Of a stretch of DNA of 64,000 nt, positions 43,911 through 55,857 are shown in pieces. Under the pieces are notes generated by a model that was not told where the DNA came from, did not search any database, and saw only the letters and a program-made list of their open reading frames with translations. The number at the start of each line of letters is the position of its first letter. Position 1 is the stretch's first letter. Source of the DNA: Lindgomyces ingoldianus. Taxonomy: Eukaryota; Ascomycota; Dothideomycetes; Pleosporales; Lindgomycetaceae. The position numbers and the translations under genes are program-made. Where the stretch lies: positions 248,001 to 312,000 of the forward strand of contig NW_022985199.1 in NCBI RefSeq assembly GCF_010093535.1, read 5' to 3'.

Positions 43911-45762
43911 ATGAAGTTCTTCCTTTCGTACGGAGCTGTGCTCCTTCCCTTTACGTCTTTCGTGAGCGGTATTGAGTTCAACCCTGACGATGAAGGTCGG
44001 TTGATCTCCTAGATATCTAGAAATAGAGTGCTAAGAATTTGGCAGCTTCAATTCGGAGCGTGACTGCGAAGTACGCTGCTGGCTTGATGTCTTACTATAA
44101 GAACGGCGCCCCCGGTACCCCCGAAAACGATGTTGGTATATTTCCAAAGCCGCACTACTGGTGGGAAGCGGGTGCCGCTTGGGGAGGGCTTATTGAATAC
44201 ACCTCATTTACCGGGGACAAATCCTATGTCAATACTTTGACCCAGGCGCTGGTGTCAAACTATGGCCCAAACAACGACATCCTCCTTCCGTGGCGAAAGG
44301 ACCAAGAGGTGCGCTTTTTGGAAAATGCAACGGGAAGTAGCAGATGAGCTGACACTCTCTTTAGGGAAACGATGATCAAGCCTTCTGGGCCCTCGGTATC
44401 ATGTCCGCACTCGAGTACTCATTCCCTGAGCCCAATGCAGCCCCGGCGACATATCTCGAAGTTGTGAAGAACTGCTTCGACAACATCGCTTCTCGGTGGG
44501 ATACAACATCTTGTGGAGGTGGCCTAAAGTGGCAGATCTACCCAGAGAACAGCTATGGCTACGATTACAAGAACTCAATTTCCAACGGAGCCTTCTTTGC
44601 GCTTGCTGCTCGCTTAGCTTCATACACTGGAAATAAGACATACTCTGACTGGGCAGTGAAGACTTGGGACTGGACCAAGGCTGTTGGCTTGATTAATGAT
44701 CAATATGCGGTTTTCGACGGAACAGACGACAAAAAGGGTTGCTCCGACGCAGATCACACAGAGTGGAGCTACAACGTCGGTATCTATCTCCATGGCGCAG
44801 CGGCTATGTATGCCTATACGAAAGGCTCCGAGACCTGGCAAAAGCATACGGCTGGCCTCCTTGATCACACTGCCACTTTCTTCAAACCATTCGACAATGC
44901 AACCGACATTATGTTTGAGCAGGCGTGCGAGACTGGTCAGACTGGCCGAAAGTGTAACGTGGACCAACAGAGCTTCAAAGCTTACCTCGCCCGCTTCATG
45001 GCAAAGACAGCGCTCCTAGCCCCCTTCACCAAAGACAAGATAACGAACTACCTTCGAAAGTCTGCTGTCGCAGCTGCCAAGTCATGTTCAGGGGGTAAAG
45101 ATGGCGTGTCCTGCGGAAGCAAGTGGTACACCGGAGGCTGGGACGGAACTGCTGGAGTGGGCCAGCAGTTATCAGCACTCGAGGTAACTCAAGCGCTTTT
45201 GATGATCAAGCAGGGTCGTCTTCCAGACACCAAGGGTGACCAAAAGTCTTCTGCTTCCCCGAGTGCTAGCTCTTCCGCAAAGGCCACCTCCTCTATCGCC
45301 AGCGCCTCCTCTAGTGGTGCTGCTGCCAGTGGCTCTTCCTTGACCGCCGCTCCGTCAACCGCAACAGCGACGTTTGCATCCAGTGGCGCTTCAAATGCGA
45401 AGCCAGCAACGTCAAGCGGCAGCTCTGCAAACAATCCAGTACCATCCTCGACGCAGGGTGCGGCCCCAAGTTTCACTTCTGTGGTTCCGGGCGGAGTTTT
45501 CGCCCCGCAGTCTGGCGGGACTGGTGTATGTACATGCACCCCGAGTTCGACTGTTACCATCTATGTCCCTCCTACGTCGGCACCAATCGCTCCACCACCG
45601 GCTGTCCCAACAAACCCCAGTGGAACGGTTCCTGTCAGCCCACCCGTTAACGCAACCTCGCCGGGCACTCCTCTCTTCACTGGCGCCGCTACCAATACCA
45701 AGGCCACATCCTTTTCTATATTTGGCGCAGTCGCTGTTGCGGTCCTGGCAAGGATATGGTAA
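43911..45762 (+). CDS. GPI-anchored GH76 mannan endo-1,6-alpha-mannosidase (Dfg5/Dcw1 family)
   Basis: Cell-wall enzyme thought to transfer GPI-anchored mannoproteins into the wall by acting on the anchor mannan. Exons are 43911-43995, 44046-44308 and 44365-45762, giving about 581 residues. The signal peptide is MKFFLSYGAVLLPFTSFVSG. The GH76 domain includes MSYYKNGAPGTPENDVGIFPKPHYWWEAGAAWG, the acidic pair in GNDDQAFWALG (Asp119-Asp120) and DADHTEWSYNVGIYLHGAAAMY. Residues from about 415 are Ser/Thr/Ala-rich and low in complexity. The C-terminus is a hydrophobic GPI signal (FSIFGAVAVAVLARIW) with small residues before it. Junction phases fit (DDE-A-SIRSV and KDQE-GNDDQ). Dfg5/Dcw1 function is essential in yeast as a pair. 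The Gpi8 transamidase that would anchor it is coded at 28118-29369. Confidence 0.93.
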
Positions 45763-46776
45763 TTTCATAGGCCTCGATAAGTGCCACTGGCATTTAACTT
45801 TATTCACCCACTTCCATGTCCTCCTAGGACTCTTTCGAGATGTAAATATCTTTTACCTTCTCAGTTCAGATTGCATCAAGGGCGGTAATCATGGCTTGGC
45901 ATTTCTGCCAGAGTCCCAAGCTTAGATATACATAAGATAGCGTCCAAATATGGAGTATAGAACTCTCCAATAGTTTAATACATAACTCAATATCAATACT
46001 AGTACCTCCATCTCCCTGTGTTTTTTTTTATTAAATATGTAACCACCAGACGAATGACTGCTAGAGCGTGCGAAGTATAGTGGACGTGATCTGAGAAAGT
46101 ACGATATTGGAATGCAGAAGTACCTCACTCCGGAGGTCTTATCGGATCCCCCATGCTCTGAAACCAGTTTCTGTGTATTTGTCCAAGCCTTGTAGCCATG
46201 CCTTTGACATGCAAGAGACGAGCGATGTTCCCGTACTCTACCCCGCCTAACGCCACCCCAGCCCGCCCCTAGCTGTCACAATTGCTTCACCCGCTGGTTC
46301 CCTAAATTAAGTCCCATCCGTCGGCCCTTCTGCATCTCCACATACCCGAGCTCAACAACAGCTGTAGCGCCTCAAAATTCGCTTCTCCAGCCTGTCGTCA
46401 TCCTCAGCACTTTCCTTCCGTCGCCGGATCTCGGCTTCTGGGTTCTGTTTGGGAAGGTGTCCCTTCGTTGCAGAGAAGGAATTATTCATATCATGCCCTG
46501 ACCCGTTGACGGACCGCCGCGCACCGCTTCATTCCCCCTCATACATATCTATCACGAGTATGTGTATGCTCTCCGACCCGCTCGTGTGAAGGCGTGGCCT
46601 CTGACGTACATTGCCCAGGCTGCAAACTTCCAGAACATTCACTTAGCGACGCCCGAGCCCCATCCCATGCAAACAAGCGTAACGGCGAACCTCCGAACTC
46701 TCCATCGCATCGAGTACAATAATACACCACGCAAGACCTTCTCGAGTCATAGCGCCCTGACGGGTCACACGAGCAC
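45763..46776. other. Intergenic, upstream of the acyltransferase
   Basis: About 1 kb without a gene. The part after 46230 is C/T-rich like a fungal promoter and 5' leader. Confidence 0.5.
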
Positions 46777-49154
46777 ATGATGGCGAAGAAGAAGATCGGG
46801 TACATGAACAACTATGTCTACGATGCCTTCTTGTGGGTCTTTTCTATCCTGGTTGATCTGTTCTTCCGGGAGGTGCATCCAAGGAGCTCGTGGAAGGTGC
46901 CCAAGCATGGTCCGGTGCTGTTTGTGTGCGCTCCGCACGCAAATCAGGTATGGGGCAGAGGCCCCCTTGGCTGGCTCGCTTGGCTAACGCCGACAACAGT
47001 TTGTCGACCCTCTGATCCTGATGCGAGTCGTGAAGAAGGAGTCCGATCGTCGAATCCATTTCCTAATCGCCGAAAAGTCCATGAAGAGGAGGTTCATTGG
47101 CGCAATGGCTGGGCTTGCCGGCTCGGTTCCTGTTGGTAGAGCGATGGATTCAACGAAATCCGCCGTTGGGAAGATATACCTTCCAGATCCCGTCAATGAC
47201 CCTTGCCTAATCAGAGGTATTGGGACCGATTTTGAAAGTAAAGATTTTCAAGCAGGTGGTACCCTTAGTCTCCCACCTGTGAACAATCTCGCCTCGAACG
47301 CAGAGATCCAGGAAATCTTAGGCCCGGAGGAACTAAGACTAAAGCGCCCATTCAAAGGTGGTATTCCCATGCAGCAGCTTACCGGCCGAGACGATATGAC
47401 CGAGGAAGGCCAATTTGTCGATGGAGCTGAGGCAAGGAAAGGACCTGCTCCCGGATTTGAAGGCATCAATTTCAAAGTCGCTCCGAAGATGAACCAAAGA
47501 GAGGTCTATGATGCTGTTCACGAAGTCCTCCACCAAGGGGGTAGCGTTGGCATCTTTCCTGAAGGAGGTAGTCATGACCGCACCGAACTTTTACCCCTGA
47601 AAGGTACAGTGTGCGCTACTACTAAACCTGACTCTTACTGATTATACCCAGCTGGAGTTGCAATCATGGCGCTGGGGACGATGGAGTCCAAGCCCGATTG
47701 CAACTTGCAAATCATCCCTGTTGGCATGAACTACTTCCATGCCCACAAATTCCGCTCAAGGGCTGTTATCGAGTTCGGTACTCCCGTTGATGTCCCAATG
47801 GAGCTCGTGGAGAAGTACAGCCATGGAGGAAGGCGCGAGGCTATCGGAACAATGTTGGAGATGGTTCGACAGGCTCTTGTTTCAGTCACAGTACAAACAC
47901 CAGATTACGATACCCTCATGGTAAGTAAAAGTGGCTTAGACTCTGCATTTCTTGATCTAACGTTCCGCGTGTTAGTTGATTCAGGCTGTACGTCGGTTGT
48001 ACAATCCAAAGGGTAAGAAGCTCCCTCTACCTATGGTAGTTGAGCTTAATCGCCGCCTGGTCCAGGGTTATGCGAAATATAAAGACGATCCGCGCATTGT
48101 CGACCTGAAGAAATCTGTCCAGGCCTACAACAAGCGCCTTCTCGCACTTAACCTCCGAGATCACCAGGTCCAGTATGCGAAGATGAATATCTTTATGATC
48201 ATGTGGCTCCTGGTCTACAGGACGCTTAAGTTAATGGTGCTCTCCATCTTTGTTATCCCCGGATTCACTCTATTCGCCTTCGTTTTCTTCTGTGGCAAGG
48301 TCATTTCCATCAAGAAATCGAAGGAGGCCCTTGCAGCATCCAGTGTCAAAATTCAAGCAAGAGATGTCATGGCTACATGGAAGCTCCTGGTTGCTATCGC
48401 CATTGCGCCCATAACCTACACCTTCTGGATTGTTATCTTCACCTACTGGTGCCACCGAAATCGAGTTCAGGGTTATATCCCCGAGTGGGTCCCTCTCAAG
48501 CTTTTCGTTCTGGCTCAAGTCATCGTCTTTCCAACAATTACCTATGCCGCCCTTCGATTTGGCGAAGTTGGCATGGACATTGCGAAGTCTCTGTGGCCAC
48601 TAGTAAAGATGCTTTCACCCTGGTCGAACAATGAGCTCATTGCACTTCAGAAGAGGCGCGAGATTCTGACAGAACGCGTCAATACCATTATCAATACCCT
48701 TGGGCCAGAGATGTTCCCAGACTTTGACTCAAAGCGGATTATCACCGACCCTTTCTCGCACTCTCCGCCGCAAAGCCCTGGAGGCCAACCCAGAAGCGAA
48801 ACATACTCATTTCCTACATCGCCAACAAGCGAAGACTCGCCATCGAAACACTTACCCCGAAACGAGTCTTTCAGAGACCTCTCTAATACGGATTTCTTTT
48901 CCACGCGGCCTTCGACTCCCAAGAAAAGTCGCAGTAGGCACGGTTCGCTTGGTGGTTTCTCACTCAAAGCCTTCAGCACTCTGGATGGAAAGGATAGTTT
49001 AGACGCAGTCAGCAAGAAGATTCGAGACACAATGAGAGAGAGGGGTAGAAGGCGAAGCAGTACCGGAGACGGATGGGAGATGGGGAGCGGGACAACAACT
49101 CCGGGAAGTGAGGAGCTGGAGGATGCTCTACAAATGTCGAAGAAGGACAAGTGA
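46777..49154 (+). CDS. Glycerol-3-phosphate / DHAP O-acyltransferase (Gpt2/Sct1 family)
   Basis: ER-membrane enzyme for the first acylation of glycerolipid synthesis. Exons are 46777-46947, 47000-47603, 47652-47920 and 47976-49154, about 740 residues. All junctions keep phase. Acyltransferase motif I (CAPHANQFVDPLIL) is split exactly by intron 1. Motif II-like KSMKRRFIGAMAG and motif III IFPEGGSHDR follow, then NLQIIPVGMNYFHAHKFRSRAVIEFG. A large insert of about 90 residues separates motifs II and III, as in yeast Gpt2 and Sct1. Membrane segments cluster at about 395-445 (MIMWLLVYRTLKLMVLSIFVIPGF) and 470-520. The C-terminal 150 residues are Ser/Pro-rich and phosphorylation-prone. The start choice is between adjacent ATGs at 46777 and 46780. 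Filamentous fungi usually have more than one paralogue; I cannot say which this is. Confidence 0.94.
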
Positions 49155-49593
49155 TGGTTGGGTTTTCTTAGTTTTGAGCAATCCTGGCGTTTTAGGGGAA
49201 CTAATTACGCGGGAGCACATTCAGCGATACCACATAGTTCAATTGTTCATTTATTCTGATCCCGCCCACCAGGATCCTACGTGAAGAATTAAGGACGGAA
49301 CGTCTAAGAGTTCCTTAGCGGCTTGGCACAATGGAAGTGTTCAGCTCCCTAACATTACTCTGAGCTGCAACTCGTCCATCACAATCAGATCATTGCATCA
49401 TGTTCGATGCTGCAGATTGCAATACTGTAGTGGCGATTCCAAAAGCCTCTTATCTTGATGAGGCTGAAGCATCACGCCACCCTTGTTTGAGGCCGGGGTA
49501 CGATCCAATTGTAGCGAGGCAATGGCATGCCGCATGCTTGCCCACCATCGGGATTTGAAGCACCCAACAGCCTCAAACCCCGCTCATGCTACA
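49155..49593. other. Intergenic, same-strand
   Basis: These 439 bp lie between the acyltransferase stop and the hemerythrin-protein start. In-frame ATGs at 49522 and 49534 are upstream alternatives for the latter. Confidence 0.5.
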
Positions 49594-50646
49594 ATGCTTG
49601 GTTTGAAGCTCTCATATATTTTCCCGCTTCTTGCTGTGGCCATCGCTGTTTTCCTAAGAGAATACTTACAAAGTCCACTAATGGCTGAACAGACAGCCAC
49701 AACACCTGGGAAGCCATGGGCAGATGGCCCGTTGAAGATGGTGAAGACGCCGATGGTGGAGACCGGGAAGGTTAGTGAGGCTTCCGAAGCTCCATTCCAA
49801 ACTTTTACCCATCAAACCCATAGCTAACGGAAAACTTCAATAGAACGATACTTGGACGAAAGGCGCATCGCATATGGCTCTGCTCCACAATGCCGTCCTT
49901 CGAGGCTACAACACAATATACCTCCAAGCTCCACATGTTAAGCCAGAGGACTATCCAGACTTTGTCGGATACTGCTTGGCCTGGTTCAAGTTCGTCAAGT
50001 CCCATCACGATGATGAGGAAGAGAATCTCTTCCCAAAAGTTGTGGAAGTACTTGGCAAGGACGACAAGGAGATATGGGGACAGACCCACGACGAACACGG
50101 TCAGTATTCTTTACCACCTTCCGATTGCACCTCAATGAGAATGGAGATCGCAGCTAACTCAATCTTCACCAACAAACAGAAGCCTTACTCCCACCCCTCG
50201 CAAAATTCAACACCTACCTAACTAGCCTCTCCTCTCCTGCAGACCTGAACCCCTCCACCATTATGTCCATCCTCAAGGAAATCGAAGAACCCCTTAACAC
50301 CCACTTCCACTCTGAAATCTCTGTCATCGCTGCTCTCGCCTCTTCTGGAGACGCACCCGCCGCCGCTCCTATCTTCGCCGCCTGGGGCAAAAACACGGTG
50401 ACGAAGGCTGGATATGCGGATTGCGTTCCGTTCTTATTTTTGAACTTTGATAGAACGTATGAGGATGGGTATTGGAAGGAGTGGCCACCAATGCCGAAAG
50501 TGATAAGGTTTTTGATGGTGAGGGTGAGTGCGTGGTGGCATCAGGGGTGGTGGAGATTTGCGAGTTGCGATATTGATGGGTATCCGAAGCAGCTGTATGC
50601 GTTAGGGGTTAAAGAGGACACCAGGGAGATGGCGGCGAGTGGGTAG
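49594..50646 (+). CDS. Membrane-anchored hemerythrin-like (HHE domain) protein
   Basis: Exons are 49594-49770, 49844-50099 and 50180-50646, about 299 residues, with junctions ETGK-NDTW and DEHE-ALLPP. A single N-terminal hydrophobic segment (LSYIFPLLAVAIAVFL) suggests a signal anchor. The hemerythrin-like four-helix region follows: ASHMALLHNAVLRGYN, then FKFVKSHHDDEEENLFPKV, HDEH and HFHSEISVIAAL. These His, Asp and Glu residues are the usual iron or oxygen-binding ligands of the fold. The C-terminal third contains a long Trp-rich stretch (WKEWPPMP, WWHQGWWRF) seen in fungal members of this group. The function of fungal hemerythrin-like proteins is not established; roles in iron or oxygen handling are inferred. 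In-frame ATGs upstream could lengthen the N-terminus, but 49594 places the hydrophobic segment at the start. Confidence 0.85.
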
Positions 50647-53600
50647 AGGGCGTGGTTGGGTTCTGGGGCTATGGATTCTCTCCTCTGTCTTTTTCTTCCC
50701 TTTCGGCTTCCCATATCTTCCTCACTTAGATTGACGTGACACTGGTCTCGGGTGCCTGTTTTTCCAGACCCCGGAAAGAAACTTGATTAATGATACCAAA
50801 CCATAATGTTACTTTTCCAACTTCCTTAAACGTTCTTTTGTGTTGTAGCGTTATGCTACAATTTTTAAAGACTTTTCAACCCCGCTGTCAATGTCTGCCC
50901 AGATTCTTGAATCTTAGGTTCAAGAAACTGACGTCTTCCCGTGAAGGGCTAGCTCGCCGATTACAATATATAGGGGTTTTAGTGGCTTATATACAAGCTT
51001 CAACGTGTTAGACATGATCTTGTTAGCGTCTCTGCCCGAGAAGTGCTAGCTATGGTTGGTGTTATTCCTTCACTGGACGATTCATACTGTCGAGAAGTTT
51101 GTACCTATCGATGGGCGATGGTGCATTCATCCCTCCCAGTAGGCTCATCCTCTGCAGGCTTTAGACTACTGTTCAAAGCTCTTCGGGGAGTTCCAATTCT
51201 TTCGCTCAACAAGATACATGTACGCCCGCACGAAATGTCTTCCATCATTTCTTGGCAAGCAAGTCGTCTCGAGCTTTGTGCCTGCTCGAATTAAACATAG
51301 GTTTTCTCCTTCAGTGGTTGGATACACCTACTAAACCATACCTCATATCAAAAGTTCTTAGGCACCCTATCAGATTCCTAGAAAAAGAGAGCAGTCGTTA
51401 GAATAAGCACCGAATATTCAATCTCTCTACCAGAGAAGCCAAATGCAGCCTAGGGTCTCCGAAAACTTGGTTGGGCCCTTACCTAGGACAATAGCTCTGT
51501 CATTCTTAAGCTTCAGTGGATGTATGTGCTCTACAGCTTGGGAAAGTTTAGAGAATCTTCATCGTTTATTGTCAAACTTCGCGGATTACTTTTTCCGTGC
51601 AGTGCACGCATGTTGCTACTTTGAAATCATTTAGTCGTTGGTGAGTTGAGATATGAAATCGTGTATAGTGGCTGAGCCTGATACCCATCCATAGAGGTAG
51701 GAGCTGTAATTTGGATAATAGTAAATGAAAGAAAGGTCGTGATGATGGCAGAGAATATGATGCTTGGCTTGCAAAGAAGTGGCAAGAGACATAACGTTTA
51801 TAATAATAAACGTTCTAAACTAATGAGAAACCAATTGGGTTGGGGGTAAGCGTAGTACAGGTACTCCCTCAACTGTCAAGAAAACGACCACAACTCCAGC
51901 GTTCATTCGGTAAAACCTTTGTTCCTAGACATCAACGGCCACAAGGCGGGTAAAGAATGAGTGGAATCATAGCTTAAGAGAAGTATGTCCGAACGAATAT
52001 CAGCAGTCCTTTCCACGTTCACAGCTTCAAAATGTTTCGCCATCCGAATGTCAGGACGAAGAGAGAACGGTCGCGACGATGCGTGCGAGTAGGCCATCAT
52101 ACTCATGATAAAGTTCGGTTACAGACCCGTAAGGAGTGCCGCCAATAGTGCACGTGAAATCTAGGGATGACTGTAAAGATATCTTAATCATAACCTCAGC
52201 TTCATGATAAAGTCTCCCAAACAGATATCTGCTACGAGCTTAGAAGGTTCCCTTGGACAGAGATCCACATTGACTTCTAGCTTAGCCTCTTTGTATACAG
52301 ACTGGTATGGATTAAAGATGTCTTGTAGGCAGAATGGCGGTAGCTACCTTATGTGTAGATTGCTAAGGACCTATACTCTAATTGAAAGCAAGGAGGTCGA
52401 CATGTGCTACCTCTGCCTCACAAAGCCGGATCATCCAGAAGAGCTTAATACTTCAATGGGCTGGAGATGACGTGCATAGGTCTTTCCCCTTTTTGGTCAG
52501 TCAGTCGGCCAGTTTCTTGGCATATTCGGTGCCAGACTATTTCCACACATAGGGTTCATGCTCGTGACGCTTTTTAGCCCAGAAGAGAGCGTGGAAGTCG
52601 GTTCCAGAACCCCTACGACCCCTTGCGTTGATGTATGGGTATGCATCCATTCTCTTTGAGACCCTTGGCTGCAGCTGCCGGACAACTTGTCAGTTGATGT
52701 GGTCTTCGGTGATGGAGGGGTACGTACCTTTAAGTGGACCTCACACTCCATCTTATTTCTTGTACTAGATCTGCAATAAGATCACATGTTCGTTGGAGAG
52801 AAAGATATCTAGCAACCGTTTTATATTAGCACTGACTCAGCTTCTAATGTTCATGGATAATCCTAGTCTGATATAGAGTTCACCATCACACATATCCTGC
52901 TCAGTGTCCTAAATCGTGTTGAAATGGGGAGGTAGGCAGAGATAATATTATTTGCTGCTGGGGAAGCTGCTATTCACAGAAAGGTAAAACCTTGCAACAC
53001 CCTCCCTAATTTTAGTTTAAGTGACGTTCGGCAAAATTCGTTGGCTTGGAAGTCTGCAATGTTCAATCTATCATAGAATTAAGAGTATATAGTGCTGCTG
53101 CTTCTGATTCTATTGTAACAATAGTCCGTTCCAACTGAGGAAGATCAACTTCGTTGAGGCTGGTCATCCAGACAGTGCAGCGTGAACTCCAGGGCGACGT
53201 CAGATCATACTTTAGGTACGGTGATTACCAAAGTCATAGAAAGAGTTCTATAAAGCTCCTTTCCATATAGCGCGTCTAGGTACTGTATGCGCCTTAATGT
53301 TAGTAAGACATTCGATGTCGATATTCACAGGGCCATTATCCGGCTTTACAAGTTGAGAAACTTCCTTGAAAATTCTTTCAGTCGAATGACGAGAACGTAG
53401 TGGATGTAATACCTGGTTATCTTTTGTAGTCCCACAGTGTAGTCCTATTTAAAACGGTGAGTAGTTTCCATCTCGATCAACGGCTGAGTAGTTGCTTACT
53501 TGTGGCTAGACGGTCTTCCAGATTAGTTATTACAAGGAGTGAAAACCTCGGAAATCTAGGTCACATACCACAGGATATTAAGATGTGAAGCATCAGACAC

Positions 53601-54764
53601 AATATGGAGATATTTGAACCTGGAACGGACGAAAGGTCATTTGGCACACCAGAGAATAAAGTACCATAACAAACCAAAGCTTCTCAGGAAAGCCACGTTT
53701 TCTGTTATTATCAAGCTTCCGTGTGTCGCTGGAAACCCATCAATTTTGTTGATGTCTCATGTTCAGCAGTGATACATGAGGTATTCAACCAGCAACCGCA
53801 AAGTAGCCTTGGGTACGGCTGGCTTCATTCGGATCACGTCGGGCAGCTAACATAAATGCGTAATATGAATACGTAGCAGCAAATGTTGAACGATGGGTTC
53901 TCTGAGATGTACCATCGGTTAGTTAGTTGAGGTACCGGGCCTGCCAGTTCGTTGAGCATCACTTGGCTACCTAACCACTTTCAACCTTGGGTAGTTTCCC
54001 AGAATTTAGGCCTGCGTGAAAGACAACAGGAGGTGCAAGATACTAGTTAAGTATGGAAACTTCATCTTAGTGTTTCGAGGGCATTTATATTCTCAAACTA
54101 ACCATTACATGATAGTGGCATTTACTGCATCATTGAAGTGCCCGTAGCATCCTTGGAAACCCATATGCGAGTGGCCCCATCACAAATAACTTATTCCAAG
54201 AGGAGCCCAGATCAACTGTTTGCTTCAGATATTATACCAGACTTCCAGTGCTAAACCATAGATTAAATTAAAGCGTGGTTCGCAATGTTTCGACCTGGAC
54301 ACATATGTATTTAGAGGAAGGTATGTCTCCTCGTCAAATATCTCTGTGTGCGGTTGATTTTCATTGCGCTAGACGTTGCTGTGCCTTAGTTTATGAGTAT
54401 CATTTGGTCCCAAATTCCTAGAGCACTTGAGTGCTTATTCGTGTGTAGGCGATGACTATAGTGAAAAGCAGGAGACAGTTCCTTCCTAGCGTGAACGGCC
54501 GTACCCAGAGCAGTTCACAGGGAACAGCAATACCTGCATTGAACAAACAAGAAGCAGGCACAAGATCAGTCTGCGACTGCACAATGGAGATCCCAAACTT
54601 ACGAAGCGTTAGTCAATTGCTAGAACTTCAAACCAGAAAATGAAGAAGAACAAGAAACATTCTCAGGTCAGCGAATGCTTTTCATGGTCCCACAAAAGCA
54701 CTCTTTACCACTCAATCCCCCCATACGTCCAGAGAAGACAATCTCAGCTCAGTGAATATTAACA
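50647..54764. other. Gene-poor stretch, 4.1 kb
   Basis: Every frame is short and none shows a family signature. The sequence is AT-rich with unremarkable short frames. It looks like old, degraded non-coding or repeat-derived DNA. I could not identify a named element by reading. Confidence 0.45.
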
Positions 54765-54772
54765 GGTTTCAC

Positions 54773-54792
54773 CAGTGTGTCCAACCGTTAGT
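54773..54792 (+). repeat. Left terminal inverted repeat of the hAT-type element
   Basis: Twenty bases that match the inverse complement of 55410-55429 without mismatch. Identity falls off just inside (tacacc against tacgga). Confidence 0.9.
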
Positions 54793-55409
54793 ACACCTAA
54801 TAGTACAGTACTGCAGTACACTGATTTTGGTCACGTACGTACGTACAGGGCATCTACTCAGTATACTGTACTATACATGAGGCTGCTGTACTAACCGTTT
54901 ACGGTAGTTATATAGGATTTTTGGTGGTTTTGGGCGGTTGAAGGCAGGTTGCTGAGGGCCAGGGGGCTCGTGTTCGGAGATTAATGCGGAGAATGCCGTT
55001 ATTGCCTGTTTTGTTAGCAATCTTCTAACAAATTCAGCAACTATGCCATCTACGTTATTCTTTTGCCCATTATAATGTCCCAATTCCTATCCCAATCAAC
55101 AACGCGGTCGACAATAGAGGCTCTTCAACTGCAGAAGAATTAGTTACGTAACAACGCTGTTACTAGTAAGCTGACTAAGCTTACAGAGTACATTAAAACA
55201 GTAAGATCAACAACAGTAGATCTCACAAGGGGTATCACAACTTCCTAATTGGGTATAGTCTTTAGCTTCAGCGCAATTACTTCATAATACTTCAATATAC
55301 TTCAGTTACTGTATCCTAACCGTACACTGACGTCATCTCCTCCGTACAGTTAGTTAGTAACAGCCTCCTCTTCCGTAACTGTACTATACAGCCTCCAAAA
55401 GGCTCCGTA

Positions 55410-55429
55410 ACTAACGGTTGGACACACTG
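55410..55429 (-). repeat. Right terminal inverted repeat of the hAT-type element
   Basis: Twenty bases inverse-complementary to 54773-54792. They are followed at once by the second copy of the target duplication. Confidence 0.9.
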
Positions 55430-55437
55430 GGTTTCAC

Positions 55438-55857
55438 TGGGGTCATTACCCGATCACATCGCTCATAAGCACCGACGAGGCTGAAGCCTTACAAGAAAGG
55501 CACCAAATTGTACAGCAGGAAAGGCTAGCGGACGTGGAGAGGACTCCCTCTATACCTGATGAACAGCTCGCTTAGGACTTTAGATGTTTAGCTTTAATGA
55601 TCAAGTTATTTAGCTGTACCATCTCGTGCAATCCCTTGACTGATCTGGATCCCTCCTTTAGTTCTTACTCTCATTCGCAAGACATTCAAAAATCATTGGA
55701 ACACAAGAGCGCGAGAGAAATGTTTGGTTGAGGCTACTATTAGGTCTACACTCCTTGACTACTTTTTTAAACACCTATTCTCCGTTTTGATAACCACTGC
55801 CCTGGTCTTTCGGATATATAAGGCTCATCGTTTAGCACTGGTCATCATCTATAATGG
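55438..55857. other. Intergenic, no gene seen
   Basis: Short unsupported frames only, between the transposon and a decayed gene. Confidence 0.4.

Larger units (their letters stand above)
54765..55437. mobile_element. Non-autonomous hAT-type DNA transposon with target-site duplication
   Basis: The element runs 54773-55429 (657 bp). It begins CAGTGTGTCCAACCGTTAGT at 54773-54792 and ends with the exact inverse complement at 55410-55429. The 8-bp sequence ggtttcac directly flanks both ends (54765-54772 and 55430-55437). An 8-bp duplication and ends beginning CAGTG are the hallmarks of the hAT superfamily. Inside are short related subterminal motifs (for example actgtactatac near both ends) and an (acgt)n run near 54833. 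No transposase can be read, only short frames with stops, so movement would need a transposase supplied elsewhere. Perfect ends and duplication suggest insertion was fairly recent. Confidence 0.85.
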
